Assembly (NCBI GenBank): GCA_965262485.1
Contig: OZ253540.1
Span: 1,054,001-1,118,000, forward strand
Direction of reading: 5' to 3'
From: Bin87 sp965262485
GTDB taxonomy: Bacteria; Chloroflexota; Dehalococcoidia; Lucifugimonadales; UBA3495
Length of the DNA: 64,000 nt
Position numbers and translations under genes: made by a program. The notes under the pieces were generated by a model. It saw only the letters and a list, made by a program, of their open reading frames with translations, did not search any database and was not told the DNA's origin. Shown in pieces: positions 52,031 to 60,549 of the stretch. How positions within the stretch are numbered: position 1 is the first letter of the stretch; each line of letters begins with the position of its first letter.

Positions 52031-52966
52031 ATGAAAATTGCAGTGATGGGAGCCGGCGGCGTCGGCGGGTACTTCGGCGGGTTATTGGCTCGCGGCGGAC
52101 ACGACGTAACGTTCATCGCCCGCGGTCAACACCTGGATGCCATCCGAAGCAACGGGCTCAAAGTGATCAGCGCCAACGACGGTGAGTTTACGGTGCATTG
52201 CGGCGCCACCGACGACCCCGCCGCTGCGGGTGTGCATGAGTTGGTAATCTTCGCCGTAAAGATGTACGACAACGAACAGACTATGCGCCTGATCCAACCG
52301 CTGGTTGGCCCCGAAACAATAGTCCTGACCCTTCAGAATGGGATTGATAACGGCGATCTGCTGGCCGACATTTTTGGTCGGGAGCGGGTGATGATCGGAT
52401 CCGCGTACCTTGAGGGTCGCATCGACTCGCCGGGCGTGGTGACACAAGGTGGCCCCGGCGCCGCATCCTTCGGCGAACGCACGCCGGGAATTACGGAGCG
52501 CGGTGAGATGCTGCTGGGCGTGTTCCAGCAGGCCGGCTGGCGCGTGGAACTACTGGAGAACATGACGGGGATGCTGTGGAAGAAGTTCGCTTATCTGGCG
52601 GGTTCGGCCGGAGTGTGCGCCGCCAGTGGGTGCACCTACGGGGAACTGCGTTCGATTCCTGAAACCAGGGAAGTGATCAGAACCGCCATTGCCGAAGCGT
52701 TGGCAGTCGGCGCAGCGACCGGAGCTCCACTGGAACCTAATTCGCTGGAGTGGTCGATGTCGGCGCTGGACAACTTCCCGGCCACCGGGATGGCGTCGTT
52801 GGCCAAGGATTTTGCGGACGGACGACCCGTGGAGCTGGAAGGATTAACGGGTACGGTTATCAGGATGGGCCGTCAGAATAATGTCCCGACACCGATGAAC
52901 GACGCCATTTATGCCGTGTTGAAACCGCGGGCCAATCGGATAGAAGCGGAACAGGACCGGCGATAG
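52031..52966 (+). CDS. 2-dehydropantoate 2-reductase family protein
   Basis: 311 aa. The NADP motif is GAGGVGGYFGGLLARGGHDV, LTLQNGIDN lies at the middle, and the Lys in MLWKKFAYLAGSAG matches the conserved ketopantoate reductase Lys. PanE reduces ketopantoate in pantothenate synthesis; paralogues act on other 2-oxoacids. No other pan gene is here, so the assignment stays at family level. Confidence 0.9.
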   Translation: MKIAVMGAGGVGGYFGGLLARGGHDVTFIARGQHLDAIRSNGLKVISANDGEFTVHCGATDDPAAAGVHELVIFAVKMYDNEQTMRLIQPLVGPETIVLTLQNGIDNGDLLADIFGRERVMIGSAYLEGRIDSPGVVTQGGPGAASFGERTPGITERGEMLLGVFQQAGWRVELLENMTGMLWKKFAYLAGSAGVCAASGCTYGELRSIPETREVIRTAIAEALAVGAATGAPLEPNSLEWSMSALDNFPATGMASLAKDFADGRPVELEGLTGTVIRMGRQNNVPTPMNDAIYAVLKPRANRIEAEQDRR

Positions 52967-53046
52967 GGGTCGCTAATTCGGGGAGCCGGAGCGCCGTTGA
53001 CCGCCGGCGGTTCGATCCCCGCTAACCGGGGGTTGGGATTCGGGTT

Positions 53047-53247
53047 CTAGAGCCTGTTGACAATTAGCAAACCAGTCCGTCACTCCTGCGAAAGAACGTC
53101 ACCCCGTACTTGATACGGGGCAGGAGTCCAGAGAGGGTATGACGAAAGAGTCAGAACCGTGGTTAACGACTGCGGCCACTGGACTCCCGCTTTCGCGGGA
53201 ATGACGGTGGTTAAGCGGGAATGACGGTATTTGTCAACACATCCTAG
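53047..53247. repeat. CTAG-bounded MITE-like element, copy 1
   Basis: 201 bp between two CTAG sites. The ends show inverted GTTGACAA / TTGTCAAC about 9 bases inside. It is nearly identical to 54403-54577 in the same orientation but has a 26-bp extra piece with CCCCGTACTTGATACGGG. The right-hand CTAG supplies the TAG stop of the leftward 53244-53609 gene. IS5-type transposases target YTAR and duplicate four bases; that fits CTAG. The remaining 80 bases after the panE-like gene show nothing. Confidence 0.85.
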
Positions 53248-53609
53248 CTTTCCGGGTAGGTGAGTTTCAGCAGGACGTGCCGCCGGTTCTGGGTGTGGGG
53301 ACGCACGTGTTCGGGCCAACGGCCGGCTTCAACGGCTACGGCCCACTCCGGACTGGTCAGCACTTCGGGGTTGTCCACCTGGTATACGGCATGGTGCTTG
53401 GGAGTGCCGGGGATTTCAATCTCGCGCACCTCGCCCCCCATCGCCATGACCAATCGCTGAGTCTCGTATCGGGTTACTTCACGGACGCCGGGCACCTGGT
53501 TCAGCATGGGGCAATGCTCGGTGTTATAGACGTCGTTGAACAATGATTCGTGCTGTGGGTCAATGTCCATACTGGCGATGAACAGATACCTGGAATGCAG
53601 ATCGGCCAT
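53244..53609 (-). CDS. Dimeric alpha-beta-barrel-like small protein
   Basis: 121 aa. RYLFIASMDIDPQHESLFNDVYNTEHCPMLNQVPGVREVTRYE is a ferredoxin-like segment common to EthD, DUF4286 and Dabb-type proteins, and YQVDNPEVLTSPEWAVAV continues the fold. GGGAGG precedes the ATG. It may be an oxygenase-like or isomerase-like dimer; no catalytic residue can be fixed. Its stop codon lies in the terminus of the adjacent repeat. Confidence 0.8.
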   Translation of the reverse strand: MADLHSRYLFIASMDIDPQHESLFNDVYNTEHCPMLNQVPGVREVTRYETQRLVMAMGGEVREIEIPGTPKHHAVYQVDNPEVLTSPEWAVAVEAGRWPEHVRPHTQNRRHVLLKLTYPES

Positions 53610-53630
53610 GAAACGCCTCCCTTGTCAGCG

Positions 53631-54329
53631 TTAGTGTGAGTGGTGGAGCATTTGCCCGGCCAGCGTCCAGTCGGAACGGGCCGCGGGCATGTTACCCAGG
53701 GCGGCGTAGGCTTTGCCGCGCGACACGTAGGCGGCGGTGTGTCGATCGTTCATTGAGATGACGTTGGTAAACGCCGCCACCGCCGGTTCGTTGTATCCAG
53801 CGTCGCGCAACGCCATACCCAACCAATAATGAGTTTCCGTGTCATCGGGGGCCAGGGTTGCCGCCTGCCGTAAATCCTGGATTGCCCCATCGAAGCAAGC
53901 CAACTGGTGTCGCGCTCGGCCTCGCAAGAGCCAGATTGCTGGCGACTCAGCGTTGATATCCAACGCGTGGCTGCAATCGCTGACGGCCCCCCGGTAGTCG
54001 CCCAGAGTAAACCTGGTATTGCCACGGAGCAGCCACGCTTCCGGTCGAAGTTGGTCCAGCTCGATGGCCAGCTGGAGGTCTTGCAACGCCGCGTCGTGGC
54101 GGCCCAGGGCCACCAACGCTTCGGCGCGGCAAATGCGAACGTCGGCAAGGTTTGGGTCGATGAGCACGGCAACGTCCAGGTCTGCCAGTGCGGATTCCAC
54201 CCGGCCCATGCGGAGGAGGGCCGCGCTACGCTGCAGGTACGGCTCAACCGTGCGGACGCCGGCATTGATGATTTCGCCGGCGTCCAGAACCATCTGGCGC
54301 AATTGGCTGGCATTTATTTCCGCAGACAA
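53631..54329 (-). CDS. TPR-repeat protein
   Basis: 232 aa from a TTG at 54329; a Met at residue 13 is another start. About five tetratricopeptide units are visible, including LQRSAALLRMGRVESALADLDVAVLIDPN, ALVALGRHDAALQDLQLAIELDQ and AWLLRGNTRFTLGDYRGAVSDCSHALDI. It is likely a cytosolic protein-interaction scaffold. The gene is bounded with its neighbour by two copies of the CTAG element. Confidence 0.87.
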   Translation of the reverse strand: MSAEINASQLRQMVLDAGEIINAGVRTVEPYLQRSAALLRMGRVESALADLDVAVLIDPNLADVRICRAEALVALGRHDAALQDLQLAIELDQLRPEAWLLRGNTRFTLGDYRGAVSDCSHALDINAESPAIWLLRGRARHQLACFDGAIQDLRQAATLAPDDTETHYWLGMALRDAGYNEPAVAAFTNVISMNDRHTAAYVSRGKAYAALGNMPAARSDWTLAGQMLHHSH

Positions 54330-54402
54330 TATGGATCACGCAGTCAACGGCAACGGACAAGGCATCGGCAGTTTTTACAGGAGCGGCGGAGATGCGTTTG
54401 GC

Positions 54403-54577
54403 CTAGAGCCTGTTGACAATTAGCAAACCAACCCGTCACTCCTGCGAAAGCAGGAGTCCAGAGAGGGTATGATGAAAGAATCAGAACCGTGATTAACGAC
54501 TGCGGCCACTGGATTCCCGCTTTCGCGGGAATGACGGTGGTTAAGCGGGAATGACGGTATTTGTCAACACACACTAG
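54403..54577. repeat. CTAG-bounded MITE-like element, copy 2
   Basis: 175 bp, the same ends and interior as the 53047-53247 element, in direct orientation, lacking that copy's 26-bp piece. Its right-hand CTAG supplies the TAG stop of the leftward TPP-enzyme gene. Between the two copies lie two genes, so the whole looks like a composite structure, but neither copy encodes a transposase. Confidence 0.85.
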
Positions 54578-56220
54578 AAAGCACGCCGGTGCGAGTAGTC
54601 AATTTCTTCGTTGGTGATGAATTCGAGGAGCACGGCGTTGCCGTCCTCATTCTGGCGACGAGCGCGCTGGAACGCAGGAATAATCTCAGCGGGGTCGGTG
54701 ATGCGTTCGGCATAACCGCCCATCGCCCGTCCCATGTCGGCGTAGTTACCGCCCAGATCGCGGGTGTTGTACAGGGCATGGGAACGCTGCATCGCGCCGG
54801 TCTCCACTGCCATGGTGGAGTTGTTCAGCACCACCGTGGTGATGGGGGCGTTGCTACGCACGGCGGTTTCAAAGTCGAGGCCGACCATGCCGAACGCGGC
54901 ATCGCCCATGAAGTTGACGCACATCTTGTCGGGCGCAGCCAATTTCGCGCCGATGACCAGTCCGAGGCCGGTGCCCAGCCCGTGGGATTTCCCCCAACCG
55001 AGGTAGGTGCGGGGCCCTCCGGCCCGATAGAACGGTGTGATCTGGTCGCGGGGGCTGCCGGAATCGTGGGTGATGATGGCCTCGTTGGCCGGAACCGCCT
55101 GCTGGAAGTCGGTGATGACCCGGTAGGGGTTGACCAGTGGCCCGCCATCGGTGGTTTTGTGTTGCCACTCTGCCAACCACGCGTTGCGGACCGATTCGAT
55201 CTCTGCCGTTAGCTCGGCATTGTTCCGCCGTGTGTCACCGACAATCTCCCGGCAGGCATCGATCATCTGGCGGAGGGTGAGCCTGGCGTCTCCAATCAAG
55301 GGGAACTGGACATCGTAGTCCTTGTTCAGGTCGCGGGGGTCGTTGGTGTTTTGAATCAAGGTGCGCCCTGCGGGGAGGTTCATGGACATGCCGTGCCTGG
55401 TGAAGCTGGAGCCCACGCCGAATATGACGTCGGACCGCCTGATGAAGTGATAGACGGTGCCCGACATTACGCCGGACCCGCTGCCCAAAGCCAGGGGATG
55501 ACTTTCCGGGAACCCGCTTTTGCCCAACAACGTAGTCATAACCGGAGCGGACAGCAATTCGGCCAGTTCGACCAGATCATCGGTGGCCTCGGCGTACATG
55601 ACACCCTGACCGGCGTGGATAACCGGATGGGTGGCGGAACACAAGGCCTGGGCGGCGGCTTCCACATCGGTAGGGGCGGCCTGAGACGCGGCCGGACGTA
55701 CGTTGCCTCCCCAGTAGAATGCCTCTTCTGAAACGTCTTCCAGCGCAACGTCGGCGGGAATCTCGACCATGGATGGGCCCGGGCGGCCGGTGTACAAGGC
55801 GTTGATGGCGCGGCGCATGATCTGGCTCGTGCTGGAGGCCAGGTTCATGCGTTCAAGATGCTTGGTAACGCTGGCGTAGCTTTCGATTGAATCGAACAAG
55901 GGGAACACGCCCTGCCGGTCTCGAGGGTGTCCCAGGGGCAGCAACAGGATCGGGACTGAATCGGAGAATGCAGTTGCCACGCCGGAATATGCGTTTTCGG
56001 CGCCGGGGCCGTATTGCATGGCGAAAACGCCGGGGGGACGGCCATTGGTAACGCGGCTGTAGCCGTCGGCGATGCCTACTCCCACGCGTTCCTGGCGGCA
56101 GATGACCGGACGGATGCCGGCGGCGGCACAGGCTTCGATAACGGGAGTGGTTGGGAAGCAGGAAAGGTATTTCACGCCCTCCCGCTTGAGGATTTCGGCG
56201 ATAGCATCAATAGTTTGCAC
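54574..56220 (-). CDS. Thiamine-pyrophosphate-dependent enzyme (acetolactate-synthase-like)
   Basis: 548 aa from a GTG at 56220, with GAGGT seven bases upstream; the longer frame to 56337 lacks support. The N-terminal PYR domain has RQERVGVGIADGYSRVTNGRPPGVFAMQYGPGAENAY with the catalytic Glu, the middle domain follows, and the PP domain has the Mg-TPP motif GDAAFGMVGLDFETAV ... VVLNN. Relatives include acetolactate synthase, benzoylformate decarboxylase and oxalyl-CoA decarboxylase. CoA-transferase genes nearby make an acyl-CoA link possible but unproven. Confidence 0.9.
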   Translation of the reverse strand: MQTIDAIAEILKREGVKYLSCFPTTPVIEACAAAGIRPVICRQERVGVGIADGYSRVTNGRPPGVFAMQYGPGAENAYSGVATAFSDSVPILLLPLGHPRDRQGVFPLFDSIESYASVTKHLERMNLASSTSQIMRRAINALYTGRPGPSMVEIPADVALEDVSEEAFYWGGNVRPAASQAAPTDVEAAAQALCSATHPVIHAGQGVMYAEATDDLVELAELLSAPVMTTLLGKSGFPESHPLALGSGSGVMSGTVYHFIRRSDVIFGVGSSFTRHGMSMNLPAGRTLIQNTNDPRDLNKDYDVQFPLIGDARLTLRQMIDACREIVGDTRRNNAELTAEIESVRNAWLAEWQHKTTDGGPLVNPYRVITDFQQAVPANEAIITHDSGSPRDQITPFYRAGGPRTYLGWGKSHGLGTGLGLVIGAKLAAPDKMCVNFMGDAAFGMVGLDFETAVRSNAPITTVVLNNSTMAVETGAMQRSHALYNTRDLGGNYADMGRAMGGYAERITDPAEIIPAFQRARRQNEDGNAVLLEFITNEEIDYSHRRAF

Positions 56221-56502
56221 GGGTATTACCTCTTCAGGGTTCGCAGCATCGGGGGTGTCCGTAACCCACATTGGGGCGACGAACGGAAGTATAACACCGC
56301 CCTGCTGCCGGGCGGGGATAGCAGCGTCGCCGTACACCTCACAATCACAAGGTGGATGCGGCCCTCACCCCCAACCCCTCTCCCGGTGTGAGAGGGGGGA
56401 GCCGAATCTGACATGGATGGACGGGATGGACAGGATTGGGGAGGGACTGAGATTGCCAACCCTCGCATCGAGTACGGCGTCGCAATGGGAAAGCGGGTAC
56501 GC

Positions 56503-56642
56503 GTGAGGGTGCAGGGCCTTTTCAAAGTCATCTGACCTCCGCTCATGGTGGGCTTGTCGAACCATCGGCGACCGTCCTTCGACAGGCTCAGGACGAGCGG
56601 GTGTGTAATTTCCACAACTTTGAAAAGGCCCTGGTGAGGGTT
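56503..56642. repeat. MITE-like element with near-perfect 9-bp target duplication (copy C)
   Basis: The element is 56512-56633 (122 bp), bounded by CAGGGCCTTTTCAAAGT and its exact inverted copy (17 bp). Flanks GTGAGGGTG and GTGAGGGTT agree at eight of nine positions. The interior has CTTGTCGAACCATCGGCGAC and TCGACAGGCTCAGGACGAGC, also found at 63500. The rest of the 500-base gap 56221-56725 has a CTCTCCCGG/AGAGGGG foldback near 56380 and nothing else. Confidence 0.85.
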
Positions 56643-56725
56643 GGGTATGGATTGTTTCGATGAATTTATCTGGTTAGAATGACGTTCGCGATTACTCCGG
56701 GATTACTCTATGCAGCGGTCTGGAT

Positions 56726-57928
56726 GTGGTTTTGAATAGTGGAGCGCTGAACGGCGTAAAGGTGATTGACCTTACGCGTCACATTGCCGGCCCGTATGCC
56801 ACCAAGATGCTGGCCGATTTTGGGGCGGATGTGTTGAAGGTGGAACGCCCCGACGGGGATCCTGCACGGCGGTTGCCGCCGTTTTACCATGACGAGCCTC
56901 ACCACGAAAAGAGCCTCCCGTTCCTGTACCTGAATACCAACAAACGCAGTGTTACCCTCAACCTCAAATCGGAGGCGGGGAAATCCATACTGATGGACCT
57001 GCTCGCGGATGCCGACGCGCTGGTCGAGAATTTTTCGCCGCGAGTGATGCCATCGCTGGGGCTGGACTACGAGACTCTCCACGCCCACAATCCGCGATTG
57101 GTGGTTGCCTCGGTTGCCAATTTTGGGCAGACGGGGCCGTGGCGGGACTACCGCGCGACCGAGATCGTGCAGTACGCGCTGGGCGGACTGATGTACATAT
57201 TCGGCGCGTATGATCGGGAGCCGCTGAAACACGCCCTGCATCAGGCCCAGTTCAAGGCTGGCACCAACCTGGCGTCCGCCACGTTGATGGCGCTGTACCA
57301 CCAGAGGATGACGGGCGACGGTCAACGGGTGGACGTGTCCATCCAGGAAAGCATTGCGTCGGCGTTGCGGGACGTTACCAACAACTATACCTACACGGGG
57401 GCGGTGCGCCGGAGGCAACCGAACCACACCGGGGATTTGACCCGGCTGCGCCAGGTCTCCAACGGCTACGTGCTGCCGAATCCGGGGCTTGGCGCATCGG
57501 TGAACTGGAACGTAATGGTGGATTTTCTGGAAGCCCCGGCCCTGGACGACCCCAGGTTTGACAACGCATCGGTCCGGCTGGAGAACGCTGAAGCCCTGGG
57601 CGAGATACTGGACCAGATTTTTGCCACCAAGGATAAGCAACAGATTTTCTATTCGGCTCACGAGCAGCGATTCATCTACGGCGTGATCGATTCCCCTGCG
57701 GAAACGCTGGATAACCCCCAGATTCAGGCTCGGGGTTACTATGTGCCTTTGCAGCACGCCGAATTGGGTGAGATTACATTCCCCGGCGCGCCGTTCCTGC
57801 TGAGCGATTCCCCGTGGCAGGTTACCGCGCCGGCGCCGGCTCTGGGCGAGCACAACGGCGAGGTATTGGGAGGATTGGGGCACGATACCCAAAGTCTGGC
57901 CTACCTGCGCGCCTCGGAGGTGATCTGA
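56726..57928 (+). CDS. Class III (CaiB/BaiF) CoA-transferase, apparently lacking the Asp nucleophile
   Basis: 400 aa from a GTG. VKVIDLTRHIAGPYATKMLADFGADVLKVE and LVENFSPRVMPSLGLDYETL are the class III N-terminal signatures. In this family a catalytic Asp lies four residues before the Gly in a DxxxG motif; here it reads QFKAG, so Asp is Gln. TGDGQRVDVSIQES continues normally. The next gene, touching its stop, has the Asp. A heteromeric transferase with one non-catalytic subunit is likely. Confidence 0.88.
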   Translation: MVLNSGALNGVKVIDLTRHIAGPYATKMLADFGADVLKVERPDGDPARRLPPFYHDEPHHEKSLPFLYLNTNKRSVTLNLKSEAGKSILMDLLADADALVENFSPRVMPSLGLDYETLHAHNPRLVVASVANFGQTGPWRDYRATEIVQYALGGLMYIFGAYDREPLKHALHQAQFKAGTNLASATLMALYHQRMTGDGQRVDVSIQESIASALRDVTNNYTYTGAVRRRQPNHTGDLTRLRQVSNGYVLPNPGLGASVNWNVMVDFLEAPALDDPRFDNASVRLENAEALGEILDQIFATKDKQQIFYSAHEQRFIYGVIDSPAETLDNPQIQARGYYVPLQHAELGEITFPGAPFLLSDSPWQVTAPAPALGEHNGEVLGGLGHDTQSLAYLRASEVI

Positions 57929-59275
57929 ATGGCCGCACCGCTGCAAGGAATCCGCATCATCGAGATGGGACAGCTCATCGCCATCCCGTCGGCGATGAAA
58001 TGGCTGGGAGACATGGGGGCGGAGGTGATACGGCTGGAATCGGTGCAGCGGCTGGAGAGTTATCGCACCGATTCGCTGTATCACAACGACGTGGACGGCG
58101 AGTTTTGGAATCGCGGGGCTAACTTTTACGAACAGAACCGGAACAAGCTGGGCCTCACCCTGGACCTGAGTCGGGATGAGGGTCGGGCGGTGTTGCGCGA
58201 TCTGGTCGCGGTTTCGGATGTATTCGCCGAGAATTTCACGCCCCGCGTGATCCGAAACTTTGGGCTGGAATACGATGACCTGCGGAAGATACGCCCGGAC
58301 ATCATAATGGTGTCGTCCACGGGATACGGCTTTGATGGCCCGTGGTCGAATTTCGGTGCCACCGGTCCGGCAACCGAGGGGGCGGCGGGACTTGCCTACC
58401 TGACGGGATATCGCGACGGTGGTCCGGTGATGTCGGAAATCCCCTACACGGATTACACTGCCGGCGAACACACTGTGGCCGCCGTGATGCTGGCGCTGAT
58501 GCACCGGTTAAACACCGGCAAGGGTCAGTTCATCGACATATCGCAGACACAAACCTGCAGCGCCACCATCCCGGAGGCGTTGCTGGACTGGACTGTGAAT
58601 GGCCGCGTTCAACCGCGCCTGGGGAACGAAGACCCGGCGATGTCGCCGCACGGATGCTACCCCTGCGCCGGTGACGACCGGTGGATCGCAATCGCCATCG
58701 ACAGCGATGGAGCATGGCAAGCGTTATGTGATGTAATGAACCGGCCGGACTGGTCGGCGGACGCCCGCTATCGCGATGTGCTGAGCCGCATCGCAAATCG
58801 CAAAGAACTTGATACCATGCTGGCGTTTGAGACGCGGCGCCACGACAACCACGAGTTAATGGGACGCTTGCAGGCGCTAGGGGTCGCGGCCGGGGCGGTA
58901 TTGGACAGCAAAGACCTGCTGTTTAATGAACACCTGAATTCGCGCCGGTTTTACGAAATCGTGAAGCATCACCCTGACACGGGGATGCCCCCGCTGCCGT
59001 ACGCGAGCCGCCCGTGGAAACTATCTGAAACGCCGGCCCGCGCTCCCGAAGCAGCGCCGGTGATGGGGCAACACAACCGGCAGATCCTGAGCGCGCTGAT
59101 CGGGAAAACCGCAGACGAGATCGCGACTCTGGAGGAACTGGACGTTATCGGCTACTCGCCGTTGGCTCCGCGGGGCGTGAGACGTCCCTCTCCGGAGGAG
59201 CAGGTTCGACAAGGCAGGATGCAACGGTACGAAACCGACTACGCCGAGCAGATCCGGCGTCGATTCGGGATATAG
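57929..59275 (+). CDS. Class III (CaiB/BaiF) CoA-transferase, Asp present
   Basis: 448 aa. The ATG follows the previous TGA without a gap, so translation is coupled. IRIIEMGQLIAIPSAMKWLGDMGAEVIRLE and VFAENFTPRVIRNFGLEYDDL are the family blocks, and DYTAG has the catalytic Asp. TGKGQFIDIS follows. It moves CoA between carboxylates by a formyl-CoA-type mechanism. A 25-residue C-terminal tail is Arg-rich and non-core. Confidence 0.92.
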   Translation: MAAPLQGIRIIEMGQLIAIPSAMKWLGDMGAEVIRLESVQRLESYRTDSLYHNDVDGEFWNRGANFYEQNRNKLGLTLDLSRDEGRAVLRDLVAVSDVFAENFTPRVIRNFGLEYDDLRKIRPDIIMVSSTGYGFDGPWSNFGATGPATEGAAGLAYLTGYRDGGPVMSEIPYTDYTAGEHTVAAVMLALMHRLNTGKGQFIDISQTQTCSATIPEALLDWTVNGRVQPRLGNEDPAMSPHGCYPCAGDDRWIAIAIDSDGAWQALCDVMNRPDWSADARYRDVLSRIANRKELDTMLAFETRRHDNHELMGRLQALGVAAGAVLDSKDLLFNEHLNSRRFYEIVKHHPDTGMPPLPYASRPWKLSETPARAPEAAPVMGQHNRQILSALIGKTADEIATLEELDVIGYSPLAPRGVRRPSPEEQVRQGRMQRYETDYAEQIRRRFGI

Positions 59276-59283
59276 TAGGGTTG

Positions 59284-59328
59284 GGGGTTTTCGCCCTCAC
59301 CCCAACCCTCTCCCATAAAGGGAGAGGG
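59284..59328. repeat. Short foldback repeat
   Basis: CCTCACCCCAACCCTCTCCC and GGGAGAGGG arms form a foldback of the type seen in the 34379 element. It may act as a bidirectional terminator between the convergent CaiB and leuD genes. Confidence 0.45.
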
Positions 59329-59375
59329 AGTTGAGTCGGGCCTCGCAGGTTGCCTTTGGCCGGGTGGCGGTAGCC

Positions 59376-59969
59376 TTACGACGACTGGCGGGATTCGAAT
59401 GCAGTGATTGAATCTTCGTACTGGAGCGTCAGGCCGATATCGTCGAGGCCATTGAGCAGGCAATAGCGGCGGAACTCGTCGACCTGAAAGTCCACGACAA
59501 TGTCCTCATCGGAGTCGCGCACCTGGAGCGCTTCCAGATCTACGGTGAGCTGCAAACCGGGGTTGTCTTTGGATTTGTCGATGATTTGCCGCACAGCGGG
59601 CTCGGGCAGGATTACGGGCAGGACACCGTTCTTGAAGCAGTTGTTGTAGAAAATATCGGCGAAACTGGGCGCTATGATGCAGCGGATCCCATAGTCTTCC
59701 AGGGCCCAGGGCGCATGTTCGCGGGACGATCCGCAGCCGAAGTTGGGGCCGGAGACGAGAATCCGGGCGCTACGGTAGGCATCCTGATTCAGCACGAAAT
59801 CGGGATTTTCCGATCCGTCCTCACGATAGCGGTAGCGGTCAAACAGGTGTGGGCCGAAACCGGTGCGTGCAATACTCTTGAGATAGACGGCCGGGATGAT
59901 CATGTCGGTGTCCACATTGACCTGGTCAATGGGAGCCACCACGCCGCTCAGGCTGACAAATGGTTCCAT
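59376..59969 (-). CDS. leuD: 3-isopropylmalate dehydratase small subunit
   Basis: 197 aa. NVDTDMIIPAVYLKSI opens the swivelling domain, and GPNFGCGSSREHAPWALEDYGI is the small-subunit signature. With LeuC it isomerises 2- to 3-isopropylmalate in leucine synthesis. GGAG lies before the ATG. Two small genes separate it from leuC, an unusual interruption. Confidence 0.95.
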   Translation of the reverse strand: MEPFVSLSGVVAPIDQVNVDTDMIIPAVYLKSIARTGFGPHLFDRYRYREDGSENPDFVLNQDAYRSARILVSGPNFGCGSSREHAPWALEDYGIRCIIAPSFADIFYNNCFKNGVLPVILPEPAVRQIIDKSKDNPGLQLTVDLEALQVRDSDEDIVVDFQVDEFRRYCLLNGLDDIGLTLQYEDSITAFESRQSS

Positions 59970-59989
59970 GTTAGCTCCTTGTAAGGAAT

Positions 59990-60238
59990 CTAGGGATTGA
60001 TCGTCATGGTTTTCGGCGGTGAGTAAGAACGAATTTCTACCTCTACACCGGCTTTGATGGCGTCTTCAAAAATCTTCTGCAAGCGCTCAGTAACTGCGGA
60101 TGTTGTATAGCCTTCGCCGCAGTTATCGCACACGTCAGCAGGTACATTCTTTATGACTACCGTTGCCGAATCGTTGATTAGAGGTACGGTCGTCACACCG
60201 GGCGCGGTCTTACCATTCTTGCATATGACGCATTTCAT
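59990..60238 (-). CDS. YgiT-type zinc-finger protein (antitoxin-like)
   Basis: 82 aa from the ATG at 60238, which has AAGGAGAA nearby; the ATG overlaps the stop of the preceding DUF4258 gene. KCVICKNG and CDNCGEGY supply four Cys for zinc as in the MqsA/YgiT N-domain, and AVTERLQKIFEDAI is the helical tail. There is no HTH domain. Such proteins are commonly found beside DUF4258 or MqsR-like toxins. Confidence 0.88.
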   Translation of the reverse strand: MKCVICKNGKTAPGVTTVPLINDSATVVIKNVPADVCDNCGEGYTTSAVTERLQKIFEDAIKAGVEVEIRSYSPPKTMTINP

Positions 60239-60543
60239 CGTCTTCTCCTTTTGAAATCCGGCAGCCAAATTCGAGGTGACGGCTCGTATAAAGTTATGAT
60301 GACGGGCCGGTTGCTCTCAGGGTCATCGTAGAGAAGAACGTGCACCGGCTTTGAACCAACCCACCCTAGCAGCAGTCTACTGGGTTCAGGGGTGTCATCA
60401 GGGTAGTCTTCAACCAACTCACCTGCGCTAACTATGGATTCAACCTCTTGGGGTGTAAAGCCCCGTTGTATCATCCTTATTCGAGCATGTGAAGTGTAGC
60501 GAATCCGGGGATTGGTCCGATGGCCTTCATGAGGGTTGGGCAC
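60235..60543 (-). CDS. DUF4258-domain protein (toxin-like partner)
   Basis: 102 aa from a GTG at 60543, six bases after the leuC stop. IRYTSHARIRMIQRGFTPQEVESIVSAGELVEDYPDD is the DUF4258 core with the conserved His-x-x-x-Arg pattern, and PVHVLLYDDPESNRPVIITLYEP closes it. The domain is often linked to YgiT zinc-finger proteins in TA-like pairs; RNase activity is suspected by fold, not shown here. Confidence 0.85.
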   Translation of the reverse strand: MPNPHEGHRTNPRIRYTSHARIRMIQRGFTPQEVESIVSAGELVEDYPDDTPEPSRLLLGWVGSKPVHVLLYDDPESNRPVIITLYEPSPRIWLPDFKRRRR

Positions 60544-60549
60544 GATGTC

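Noticed and set aside
52968..53035. tRNA-like stretch with GGTTCGATCCCC
   Set aside because: The T-loop-like word has no proper 5-bp stem, and no acceptor, D or anticodon arms can be paired at the right distances.
53080..54560. Repeated palindromes suggestive of a CRISPR array
   Set aside because: Repeat units are 170-200 bp transposon-like elements with genes between them, not 25-40 bp repeats with regular spacers.
56708..58504. A 598-codon leftward open frame over the first class III CoA-transferase
   Set aside because: It is antisense to a clear CaiB gene pair, has no family-like residues, and mirrors the codon structure of the real genes.
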